This document shows positions 17,421 through 24,837 of a DNA stretch of 64,000 nucleotides, piece by piece. The notes under the pieces were generated by a model. The model was given only the letters and a program-made list of their open reading frames with translations. It was not told the DNA's origin and did not search any database. Each line of letters begins with the position of its first letter. The first letter of the stretch is position 1. Source of the stretch: Streptomyces termitum. Its GTDB lineage: Bacteria; Actinomycetota; Actinomycetes; Streptomycetales; Streptomycetaceae. Made by a program: the position numbers and the translations under genes. Location: contig NZ_BMUL01000019.1 in assembly GCF_014650175.1 (NCBI RefSeq), positions 1 through 64,000 on the forward strand. The letters are read 5' to 3'.

Positions 17421-18350
17421 CTAACTGGAACCGCAGCGCTCGCCGCAGGGGACGAATCGCGGGGACGGCAGGGTGGCGAAGACCGACGCCTTCCCCCCGA
17501 GCAAGTGGTGGTTGGCCTGCTGGTACGCCTTCCGCACGGCCTCGATCGCCCCGGGGCTGAGGTCCATCCCGACCACCCGGCAGAACTCGCTCAGGGCCTC
17601 GCACCGCCGCTCCAGGTCGACCATCGACAGCGGGTCGCACTGCTGGGCCTCGATCAGCAGGTTCTCCTGCTCGCTGCCGATCAGGCCGAGCGCGCCGAGG
17701 GAGTACAGCTTCCACTTCATGTTCGGAAGCAGCTGACCAGAGCGGGCGTACATCCAGTCCACGACCTCGTCCAGCGCCCCGGAGAGGACGAAGTGGCCCG
17801 TGGGCACTCCGACCCGCCGCGCCATGCGCAGCGGGATCTCGCGTACGTCCCAGGTGAGCCTGTTGTGCAGCCGGTGGGTCTCGCCCTCCAGGCGCTGGAG
17901 CTGCTCGCGCGTCTTGTGGGAGATCAGTGCCGCGAAGGCTTCCTCGCGGTCGAACAGCGGCTCGCCCTTGTTCCCGTAGGCGTCGCACTTGTCGCTGTTC
18001 CACGTCGTGCGCGGGTCGGCCTCGTACTGGAAGAGGAGCTGGTGGACGTTGACCTCCATGCGTCCCCAGGGAACCGGCAGATGGAAGCTGAACTCCGGGA
18101 TCCAGGCGGGGAGCCGGTCGCGGACCAGGGCGTACGTGTCCGTCGGCCGCAGCCTCCACTCGTCCTCCTTGAGCGGGACGTCGAGGATGACGGCCAGGTC
18201 GAAGTCGGAGTCGGTGCTGAAGCGGGTGACGTTGCGGGGCGCGACCGCCGAGGAGGACAGGACGTAGAGCGCCTGGACCTCGGGCATCGTCTTGAGCGTG
18301 TCGAGCAGACCTCCGGCAGCGGCGCGGGCCTGCATTCTCAGGTTTTCCAC
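17421..18350 (-). CDS. Nucleotidyltransferase-domain protein
   Basis: The 309-residue protein starts at a GTG with AGGAG 6 bp upstream. The N-terminal domain has a pol-beta-type nucleotidyltransferase motif: LSSSAV (31-36) then TDSDFDLAV with Asp49 and Asp51 as likely metal ligands. It is followed by strands and a helical C-terminal domain (PNMKWKLYSLGALGL). Proteins of this shape adenylylate small molecules, such as aminoglycoside-type enzymes, or tRNA ends, as toxins do. The C-terminus ends in an unusual Cys pair, CGERCGSS. It lies between ATP-grasp and CysRS genes with short gaps in one leftward operon. The substrate is unknown. Confidence 0.75.
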   Translation of the reverse strand: MENLRMQARAAAGGLLDTLKTMPEVQALYVLSSSAVAPRNVTRFSTDSDFDLAVILDVPLKEDEWRLRPTDTYALVRDRLPAWIPEFSFHLPVPWGRMEVNVHQLLFQYEADPRTTWNSDKCDAYGNKGEPLFDREEAFAALISHKTREQLQRLEGETHRLHNRLTWDVREIPLRMARRVGVPTGHFVLSGALDEVVDWMYARSGQLLPNMKWKLYSLGALGLIGSEQENLLIEAQQCDPLSMVDLERRCEALSEFCRVVGMDLSPGAIEAVRKAYQQANHHLLGGKASVFATLPSPRFVPCGERCGSS

Positions 18351-18363
18351 GGGAACTCCTTGA

Positions 18364-19485
18364 TCAGATGATCGGGCGATCCATTACGGAGCGGAGCGCG
18401 GGAACGAGCTCCAGCGCGATGCCGCCGTGGGTGCGCTGGATGTGCGCGAGGGAGGGGCTGCTGTTGCCCTCGATGACCACGGGTCCGCCGGGCGTGAGGG
18501 CGATGTCCCAGCCGATGAAGGGCACCTGTGGGAACAGGCGGGCACAGCGCTCGGCCAGCTCTCGGACCTCCGTCATGCGGGAGATCCGGTGGTCGGCGAA
18601 CGGCACCGAACTGCCCCCGTGGCAGGTGTGGGCGTTCAGGGACCGGTCGTAGCCGTGGCGGTCGAGTCTTCCGTCAGGATGGACACGGATCTGCATGCCT
18701 CCGGCGGCCGAGTTGTCCGTGGTGCTCTCAGCTCCGCCGAGCTTCAACATCACGTACAGGACCTCGGCGGTGCCATCGCGCAGCAGAGTGATCACGCGGA
18801 ACGTGTTGAGGGCGTACGGGTTCAACACGTCCAGATCGGAGTGCTGGGGTACGTGCTGCTCCACCAGCCACGTGCCCCACCGCTGCGCGTAGGCCGGCAA
18901 GTCGAAGGCGTCCTCACCAGGCCGCACGATCACGACGCCGGACCCGCCGCTGGAGTAGCGGGAGGGCTTGACCACCACGCGCCCGAAGGCGGAAGCGCGA
19001 TCGAGGACGTTCCGCAGCGACACCGTCTCACCGTCGGACGTCACACCCGCACGGCGGTCACCGCTCGCGATCAGCGCGGGCTGCGGGATGCCGGCGGAGG
19101 CGAGGATCCTCTTGCAGGACGTCTTGTCGTCCAGGTCGATCGCGTCCCGGTTCACGCGGGGAAGGAGTCGGTGGAACAAGGCACTCTCCGGCAGGTACGA
19201 GCAGGCCCGCTCGGTGGACACCTCGCGCCGGTATCCGCCGTAGCGGAAGTAGTGGAACGGCAGGCAGCGCCACCGCGCGGAGACCTTCACCAGGTCCCCC
19301 GCGATACGGGCGATGCTTTTCCGGTCCTCGTCGCGCAACATCGCGGAAAGGTGCTCGTTCCGCATCTGTCGCATCTGGTAGGGGAGAAACCGTGCGCTGG
19401 ACACGCGAGGAAGAACCTGGGTGCGGAACCACTCCTCGGTCACGGCCTGGCGGTGGTTGAAGCCGCGGTTCGGGGGATGTCTCAA
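18364..19485 (-). CDS. ATP-grasp family protein (sugar-transfer-associated type)
   Basis: The 373-residue protein starts at TTG with AGGAG 7-8 bp upstream. The C-terminal two thirds match the ATPgrasp_ST family (PF14397). Visible features are a VVVKPSRYSSGGSGV nucleotide-binding loop, a LNTFRVITLL strand, a SAAGGMQIRV segment and a catalytic IGWDIALTPGGPVVIEGNS metal-binding stretch. Such enzymes make acyl-phosphate intermediates and join a carboxylate to an amine or hydroxyl. The N-terminal ~110 residues are Arg-rich and unassigned. It follows three tiny overlapping genes and precedes the nucleotidyltransferase gene by 13 bp, so it belongs to the same transcript. A role in ligating an amino acid or peptide is plausible but not shown. 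Confidence 0.8.
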   Translation of the reverse strand: MRHPPNRGFNHRQAVTEEWFRTQVLPRVSSARFLPYQMRQMRNEHLSAMLRDEDRKSIARIAGDLVKVSARWRCLPFHYFRYGGYRREVSTERACSYLPESALFHRLLPRVNRDAIDLDDKTSCKRILASAGIPQPALIASGDRRAGVTSDGETVSLRNVLDRASAFGRVVVKPSRYSSGGSGVVIVRPGEDAFDLPAYAQRWGTWLVEQHVPQHSDLDVLNPYALNTFRVITLLRDGTAEVLYVMLKLGGAESTTDNSAAGGMQIRVHPDGRLDRHGYDRSLNAHTCHGGSSVPFADHRISRMTEVRELAERCARLFPQVPFIGWDIALTPGGPVVIEGNSSPSLAHIQRTHGGIALELVPALRSVMDRPII

Positions 19486-19502
19486 GGTGCTTCTCCTGTC
19501 TC

Positions 19503-19592
19503 TCAGTGGTCCGGGGTTCCGGCGATGGCCAGCGTGACGACGAGCGCGGTGACGACGAGCACGTAGGCCATGACAGCGAGGCGCTGCCTCAT
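19503..19592 (-). CDS. 29-aa putative membrane peptide
   Basis: The open frame codes for a 29-residue peptide that is almost entirely one hydrophobic helix (VMAYVLVVTALVVTLAIAG) after a MRQRL start. Its ATG overlaps the TGA of the 67-aa gene by 4 bp, and it ends 17 bp before the ATP-grasp start. No Shine-Dalgarno site is clear, so translation would depend on coupling. A chance frame remains possible. Confidence 0.4.
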   Translation of the reverse strand: MRQRLAVMAYVLVVTALVVTLAIAGTPDH

Positions 19593-19792
19593 CGGGCGGG
19601 CCCGATGTTGTCGGCGGCCGTCGACCAGCCGATGCCGTTCACGGGCTGGATGTGGGCGATACGGATAACCCGGCCGCCGTGCCTCTCGTGGACGACTTCT
19701 GTCAGCTCGCCTTCACCCCGGTTCGCGATGTCGCGGACCAGGCGGTGAAGGAGGGGGTGGTTCTCCCGGCCTTCGGCGTCGACCGGATTCAC
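19589..19792 (-). CDS. 67-aa conserved-looking small protein
   Basis: The 67-residue protein starts at a GTG overlapping the stop of the 54-aa gene by 4 bp, with GAGGAG about 8 bp upstream. It is hydrophilic, with a LLHRLVRDIANRGEGELTEV segment and a GGRVIRIAHIQPVNG strand-like part. I recall similar small proteins of unknown function beside XRE regulators in Streptomyces, but I cannot name a family. It is the second gene of the leftward operon and has no secretion signal. Confidence 0.6.
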   Translation of the reverse strand: MNPVDAEGRENHPLLHRLVRDIANRGEGELTEVVHERHGGRVIRIAHIQPVNGIGWSTAADNIGPAR

Positions 19793-19953
19793 CGCTCGGA
19801 CTCCTCACGGTCGCTCGCTGCGCGACGGAGGAATCTCTCCCACCCGGACTCGGCGCGGGCGCGGAGGGCCGGGCTCGGACCGGCCGACGGCTCGGGAACC
19901 ATGTGCTGTCGCCCACTGCCGCCGGGCGTACGAACGGGCAGGGGCTGGCTCAT
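19789..19953 (-). CDS. 54-aa small protein, first gene of the CysRS/ATP-grasp operon
   Basis: The ATG whose complement lies at 19951-19953 has GAGGAGG 5-6 bp upstream. The 54-residue product is Pro/Gly/Arg-rich in its first half (RTPGGSGRQHMVPEPSAG) and has a charged helix at the end (GWERFLRRAASDREESER). There is no signal peptide and no cysteine. Its place at the head of an operon with an ATP-grasp enzyme makes a substrate or precursor role worth testing. It could equally be a regulator or partner protein. Confidence 0.55.
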   Translation of the reverse strand: MSQPLPVRTPGGSGRQHMVPEPSAGPSPALRARAESGWERFLRRAASDREESER

Positions 19954-20210
19954 CTCGACCTCCTCGGGGGTGGTGCAGCCCGTCACCCACGCGGGGGACG
20001 GCGATGACGGGCTGCGGTCCTGGGAACCGTCCGGAGCGGGGCGGGGAGCCGGTTAACCCGGGTGCCCAGCTCCGAACGGCGTGAAGCCCAGTGAACGGTC
20101 GTGGGCCACGGGCCCGGAACGTTTCCAGGGGGTTCCTCCAGCGAGAGAAACCCCGTTTCCCGCACGTACGGGGAGTAGCCTCCTGACTACCGACCTGAGG
20201 GGAGGGTGGG

Positions 20211-21551
20211 ATGTCTGACCCGATGGCCCTGCACCCGCTGACCTACGTGCGAGAAGGCAAGGGCTGGGGCAAGGCCGAGTTAGCCCGGCGCATGCGCGAA
20301 CGCGGAGCCGAACTGGGCGTACCACTGGCCACCAACCGGACGACGGTCTGGAAGTGGGAGCAGGGACAGGCGCCAGACTCGGACGCGCAACGCGTGCTCG
20401 CCGACCTACTGGGTGTCCCTGAGGACCACGTACGTTCAGTGGCCTGGCCCCGATGGCTGCCGGCGTGGGAATCGACGGCCCTGGCGGCCCCGTGGACTCC
20501 GGCCGGCACCGTGAAGGTGTTCGCTGACCTGGTCAGGAGCGGCCACATGGACCGGCGGGGCTTCCTGTCCATCACCGGCGTCGCGCTGACGGGATTCGCC
20601 GCCAACTGGGCGGCCGCACCAGAGGCGTTCGCCTCGGCCATCGGCGGCGACCGGGTCACCGACGCGATGGTGACCACCATCGAAGCGCGCGTGGACACCC
20701 TCCGCACGCTCGACGACCAGATGGGCGGCGCCCGCCTCCTGGACCAGGCCACCAGCGACCTCGCACTGATCACCAGCCTCCTCGACCACGGGCGCTACAC
20801 CGACGCCATCGAACACCGCCTGTACGCCACGGCCGCCCGTGTGTCCTACCTCGCCGGATGGATGGCCTACGACAAGGGCCTCCGCTCCCTCGGCCAGCGC
20901 TACTACGTCGGCGCCCTCCGCAGCGCCCACAGCGCGAAGGACGACGGCTTCGGGGCCTTCATCCTGGCCGAGATGGGCGTTCACATCTCCGACGCTGGCG
21001 ACACAGCGGCACGCGTGAAGCTCATCGACACGGCCATCGGCCATGCTCCGTCGGCCCTCCCGCCGGCGGCGACCTCGTACCTCTACCTCCACCAGGCCGA
21101 GGCGCTCTCCAGGGACACCCAGCACGAGGCGGCCGGAAAGTCCCTCAACCACGCCTACGACTTGTGGGGCGCCCACCGCGAAGGCGACCGTCCAGACTGG
21201 CTCGGCTGGTACGGCGAGGCCCAACTCAAGTCGACTGAGGGCAAGATCATGCTGCGCTCCGGCTTCCCCGAGCGAGCAACCAGCGCCCTCGCCGTCGCGG
21301 TGGATCAAGCGGTTCCCCGCGACCGGGCCGTCCGCTCCGGCCGCCTCGCCACGGCGCGGCTCGCCGCCCGGGACCTGGACGGCGCCCTGGACGCCGCCAA
21401 CGTCGGCCTGGAACTGCTGGAGAACCGCGTCCGCTCCGACCGGGCACACGTCCGCCTGATGAAATTCAGCCGCCACCTCGAACCGCATGCCGCGGCGCCC
21501 GCCGTACGAGAGTTCCGCGACCGCCTCCGCGCGCTCCCCATAGATCTCTGA
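20211..21551 (+). CDS. XRE-family regulator with C-terminal helical (TPR-like) domain
   Basis: The 446-residue protein starts at an ATG after GGGAGGGTGGG. The N-terminus is a helix-turn-helix (KAELARRMRERGAELGVP, TTVWKWEQGQAPDSDAQRVL). Next comes a linker with WPRWLPAWE and a hydrophobic stretch (FLSITGVALTGFAANWAAA), then about 280 residues of alpha-helical repeats (RYYVGALRSAHSAKDDGFGA, SYLYLHQAEALS) typical of TPR-type sensor domains. It is divergent from the CysRS/ATP-grasp operon across 257 bp, which suggests that it controls it. Regulators of this architecture are common in Streptomyces and usually pair with a few neighbouring genes. Confidence 0.85.
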   Translation: MSDPMALHPLTYVREGKGWGKAELARRMRERGAELGVPLATNRTTVWKWEQGQAPDSDAQRVLADLLGVPEDHVRSVAWPRWLPAWESTALAAPWTPAGTVKVFADLVRSGHMDRRGFLSITGVALTGFAANWAAAPEAFASAIGGDRVTDAMVTTIEARVDTLRTLDDQMGGARLLDQATSDLALITSLLDHGRYTDAIEHRLYATAARVSYLAGWMAYDKGLRSLGQRYYVGALRSAHSAKDDGFGAFILAEMGVHISDAGDTAARVKLIDTAIGHAPSALPPAATSYLYLHQAEALSRDTQHEAAGKSLNHAYDLWGAHREGDRPDWLGWYGEAQLKSTEGKIMLRSGFPERATSALAVAVDQAVPRDRAVRSGRLATARLAARDLDGALDAANVGLELLENRVRSDRAHVRLMKFSRHLEPHAAAPAVREFRDRLRALPIDL

Positions 21552-21909
21552 TCACAGAAGGTCTGACTGCCTGGGTACCAAGAAGCTGCACGGGGTGGGA
21601 GCTGACGCGATCTTCGTCACCGTCTAGGCAACATGAATGCGGCATAGGCACCGACGCCTGATCCTCCCTGCACTCAGACCGGCGCCGGGTGATGTCCCTG
21701 ACTGCCCCCTCGGACTATCTCGCTCCACATTCGTGGACCACTCGGGCCCGCACCATAGGCGCACCAGATCTAGTGGGGAACAGCGAAAACGGTCCGCGAG
21801 TACGTCTGGTTCTCCAACGCCACCCCGTCACAGGTCAACGCAACGGCTGATGTCTGAAGGTCCGAGGTTCCCAGGCTGAGGGCTCGGGCATTGCTGTGCC
21901 GGGGCCGCC
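21552..21909. other. 358-bp gap between regulator and signal peptidase
   Basis: No gene is supported. The region lies between two convergent genes, the XRE regulator and lepB. I see no strong GC hairpin and no repeat of the tRNA 3' end that would mark an attachment site. Confidence 0.4.
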
Positions 21910-22677
21910 CTAGTCGAAGGTCGGGGGGACCGGGAGGGTGGACCAGTGGGGGACGGGCCAGGCGACGACGATGGCCCGGCCCACGACGTCGTCCACGGGG
22001 ACCATGCCGCCGTGGCTGTCGTTGCGGTGGTAGCGGGAGTCCTGGGAGGCCTGGCGGTGGTCGCCCATGACCCAGACCGTGCCGGGGCTGACGGTGATCT
22101 TGAACTGGCCTTCGGGGTCCGTGCTGCACGGGGTGTTGCCGGCGTAGACGTACGGCTCGTCGAGGGGGCGGCCGTTGAGCTTGAGGGGGCCGCTGCCCTG
22201 GCATTCGACGGTGTCGCCGGCGACGCCGATGACGCGCTTGATCAGGTGCTGCTCGCCGGCGGCCGGCATCAGGCCGACGAAGCCGAGGGCCTTCTGGAGG
22301 GTGGTCGGGGGCGTCGCCTCGTGGCCGGCGAGCCAGTCGGCGGGGTCGCGGAAGACGATGACCTCGCCGCGTTCGGGCTGGGAGCCGAACCACGGGGTGA
22401 GCTTGTCGACGAGGACCCGGTCGTCGAGCTGGAGGGTGTTCTGCATGGAGCCCGACGGGATCAGGAACGCCTGGACCAGGAAGGTCTTGATCAGGAAGGC
22501 GAGGACGAGGGCGGTCACCGCCAGGAGCGGGTACTCCGCCCAGGGCGAGAGGCGGCGGCGCTTCTGCCGCCGGGGGGTGTCCGGTCCGGCGCTCCCGGGA
22601 CCGGGCCTCGGCTCCGTCGCCACGTCTCCCGCGTCCGCCACGTCCGTCGCCCCCGATTCAGTTGGTTCCTGCCGCAT
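21910..22677 (-). CDS. lepB: Type I signal peptidase
   Basis: The 255-residue membrane enzyme cleaves Sec and Tat signal peptides on the outer face. A charged, disordered N-terminus (~50 residues) is followed by one membrane helix (EYPLLAVTALVLAFLIKTFL). The catalytic Ser lies in IPSGSMQNTL and the general-base Lys in HLIKRVIGVAGD; the later box MGDHRQASQDSRYH is also present. The C-terminus ends soon after the last box without a second hydrophobic helix. The ATG lacks a Shine-Dalgarno site, and a TAGGGT hexamer lies 6 bp upstream, so the message may be leaderless. It is separate from the usual sipWXYZ cluster as far as this window shows. Confidence 0.95.
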   Translation of the reverse strand: MRQEPTESGATDVADAGDVATEPRPGPGSAGPDTPRRQKRRRLSPWAEYPLLAVTALVLAFLIKTFLVQAFLIPSGSMQNTLQLDDRVLVDKLTPWFGSQPERGEVIVFRDPADWLAGHEATPPTTLQKALGFVGLMPAAGEQHLIKRVIGVAGDTVECQGSGPLKLNGRPLDEPYVYAGNTPCSTDPEGQFKITVSPGTVWVMGDHRQASQDSRYHRNDSHGGMVPVDDVVGRAIVVAWPVPHWSTLPVPPTFD

Positions 22678-22768
22678 GGGACGACCCTAGGGCCCGTACA
22701 CGTATCCGTGCAGGGGTCCGGGGCGTTCGCCCTCCTTACGGGTGACCGTCAGGGGGCGGTGCGGCGTG

Positions 22769-24634
22769 TCAGCGGAGCTCCTCGGGGCAGGCCGTGCCGC
22801 GCGAGAGCTTGTACGGGGCGGCGAGGCGGTACGTGCCCGCCTTGGGAGCGACCAGTTCGGTCCACTCGTCGCCCTCGGCGTCCGGTTCCGCCTTCAGCAG
22901 GCAGCCGTCCTCGTTGGCGAAGACCTTCGGGAGCTCGGTCTCGGACTCGTCCCGGGCCCGCTTCGACTCCTCGGTCTCCCGCGGCGGCTCCAGCTTGCCG
23001 CCGTTCTCGTCCATGAGCGCCAGCCACGGCGAGTAGGGGATCCGGATCCGGACCCGGGCCGGACGGTCGAGGCGGAGCACGACCTCGTTCTCGGCGGCCC
23101 GCTGCACCTCGGCGGGCGCGTCGGCGAGCGGGGTGGCGCCGCGGACCTCGTACAGCCGCCAGTTCGCGTCGGACCAGATCTGGTCGAGGTAGGGCAGGCC
23201 CGCGTCGACGAGCTCGGCCTCCCGGGCGGCGCCCGAGTCGGGGGCGCCGGTGGGCAGGACGACGTACCGGACGGCCCAGCGGTGCAGCCATTCGCGGTAG
23301 TTGACCGCGTTCAGGGTGTCGTCGTAGAAGAGCGGGTTGCGTTCCATGTCGGCCTGGCGGTTCCAGCCGCGCGCCAGGTTGATGTACGGGCTGAGCGCGG
23401 AGGACTCGCGGTGGCTGGAGGCCGGCACGACCTCGACGCGCGCCTTGTGCGCGTCCCGCACCTGGAGCTGGTTGATCAGCGGCGCCACCTCGAAGGCCCA
23501 GGAGGCGTCGGGGCGGGTGCGGATGATGTCGTCGACGCCCTTGAAGCCGATCCACAGGTTCAGGCCGAGGAAGGCGACGGCGAGCGCGTACCAGCGGCGC
23601 GAGCGGGGGCGTGTGTACGGCAGCGCGGCCAGCAGCACCACGCCCGCGAAGAGCATCGGGAGCCGCGAGATGTTCGACCCGATCTGGGAGTCGATCGCCC
23701 AGGTCAGGAAGGTGCCGACGGTGTAGCAGGCGGCGGCCGTGCGGACCGTCCGCCACTCCTTCGGCACGAGGACCAGGACGAGGACGCCGAAGGCCAGCGG
23801 CAGCGCCGTCGAGCCGAAGGCCATCGGCTGGGTGCCGGAGAAGGGGAACAGCCAGGAGGAGAGCGCGACGACGACGACCGGGGCGAGGCCGATCGCGTAC
23901 GCCCCCGGGCGCCGCTTGTTGAGGAAGAGGGCCGCCGCGACGACGCCGAGGAAGAGGCCCGCGACCGGGCTGCACGCGGTCGCGAGCCCGGCGAGCGGCG
24001 CCGCCACCGCGGCCTTCGCCCACCGCTTGCGGCGCCAGCGGTGCGGCCAGCAGAAGACGGCGGCGACCGCGCCGAGCGCGAACATCATGCCGAGGCCGAA
24101 GGTGACCCGGCCCGACAGCGCGTTGCAGACGAAGGCGAAGACGCCCGCGAGCGAGCACGCCAGGGGGTTGCGGACCGCCGGGACGCGCACCAGGATCAGC
24201 GCGGTCAGGGCGGCGGAGAGGGTGCCCGCGATCATCATCGTGGAGCGGACGCCGAGCAGCGACATCACGTACGGCGAGATCACGCTGTACGAGACCGGGT
24301 GCATCCCGCCGTACCAGGCGAGGTTGTACGCGGAGTCCGGGTGCCGTCCGACGAACTCGGCCCACGCGTCCTGCGCCGCGAGGTCCCCGCCGCTGTTCGC
24401 GAACCAGAAGAACCACAGGAGGTGGAGGAGCGCGGCGGCGCCCGTCGCCACCAGGACCGGGTAGCGGCGCCTGCGGCGGAACGGCCGGGGCCGCGCCGGG
24501 GCCGGGGCCGGGGCGGAGCGCTGGGCCGGGAGCGCGATCCGCGAGGGCATGGGGGCCTCCGGGTCCGGATCGGGGATCGGGTCGGATGCCGGAGGCATAT
24601 CGCGGCCCGCGCTCGTCGGCTCGACGGTGGTCAC
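22769..24634 (-). CDS. Large polytopic membrane protein, unknown function
   Basis: The 621-residue protein starts at a GTG. A Pro-rich, basic cytoplasmic N-terminus (~55 residues) is followed by about ten hydrophobic segments up to residue ~345, such as YPVLVATGAAALLHLLWFFW and LAFGVLVLVLVP. A soluble C-terminal domain of ~260 residues follows (YREWLHRWAVRYVVLP, YSPWLALMDENGG). The topology is that of GT-C type glycosyltransferases or related proteins; an Asp-rich early loop (GGDLAAQDAWAEF) could be the active-site loop. I cannot assign a substrate. It lies 91 bp from lepB on the same strand and is conserved-looking, with ordinary codon use. Confidence 0.75.
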   Translation of the reverse strand: MTTVEPTSAGRDMPPASDPIPDPDPEAPMPSRIALPAQRSAPAPAPARPRPFRRRRRYPVLVATGAAALLHLLWFFWFANSGGDLAAQDAWAEFVGRHPDSAYNLAWYGGMHPVSYSVISPYVMSLLGVRSTMMIAGTLSAALTALILVRVPAVRNPLACSLAGVFAFVCNALSGRVTFGLGMMFALGAVAAVFCWPHRWRRKRWAKAAVAAPLAGLATACSPVAGLFLGVVAAALFLNKRRPGAYAIGLAPVVVVALSSWLFPFSGTQPMAFGSTALPLAFGVLVLVLVPKEWRTVRTAAACYTVGTFLTWAIDSQIGSNISRLPMLFAGVVLLAALPYTRPRSRRWYALAVAFLGLNLWIGFKGVDDIIRTRPDASWAFEVAPLINQLQVRDAHKARVEVVPASSHRESSALSPYINLARGWNRQADMERNPLFYDDTLNAVNYREWLHRWAVRYVVLPTGAPDSGAAREAELVDAGLPYLDQIWSDANWRLYEVRGATPLADAPAEVQRAAENEVVLRLDRPARVRIRIPYSPWLALMDENGGKLEPPRETEESKRARDESETELPKVFANEDGCLLKAEPDAEGDEWTELVAPKAGTYRLAAPYKLSRGTACPEELR

Positions 24635-24729
24635 TGAGGCCCGCCCTTTCCGGTCCCGCTGTCCCGCTTCTCGTCACTCGTCTTCCGGCCCGTCACCCCG
24701 TCCGACGGTAGGCAAGACGCTAACAGCAG

Positions 24730-24756
24730 GGCGCCCCGGCGGCTTGCCGGGGCGCC
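24730..24756 (-). terminator. Hairpin after the carboxypeptidase gene
   Basis: An 11-bp perfect stem (24730-24740 with 24746-24756) has a 5-nt loop. It lies about 80 bp past the stop of the leftward D,D-carboxypeptidase gene. A separate 18-bp palindrome at 24833-24850 overlaps that stop codon. Confidence 0.5.
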
Positions 24757-24837
24757 CGCGCGGCCTGCCCGCCGGGCCCGGCCGGGGGCCGGTCCGGCCG
24801 GGGCCGTGGGGCCGCGCGGCCGGACCGGTGGTCCGGA

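Noticed and set aside
13500..21900. Search for a direct repeat of the tRNA 3' end as attachment site
   Set aside because: No second copy of the T-arm/acceptor sequence was seen by eye and no integrase gene is present, so an integrated element is not claimed.
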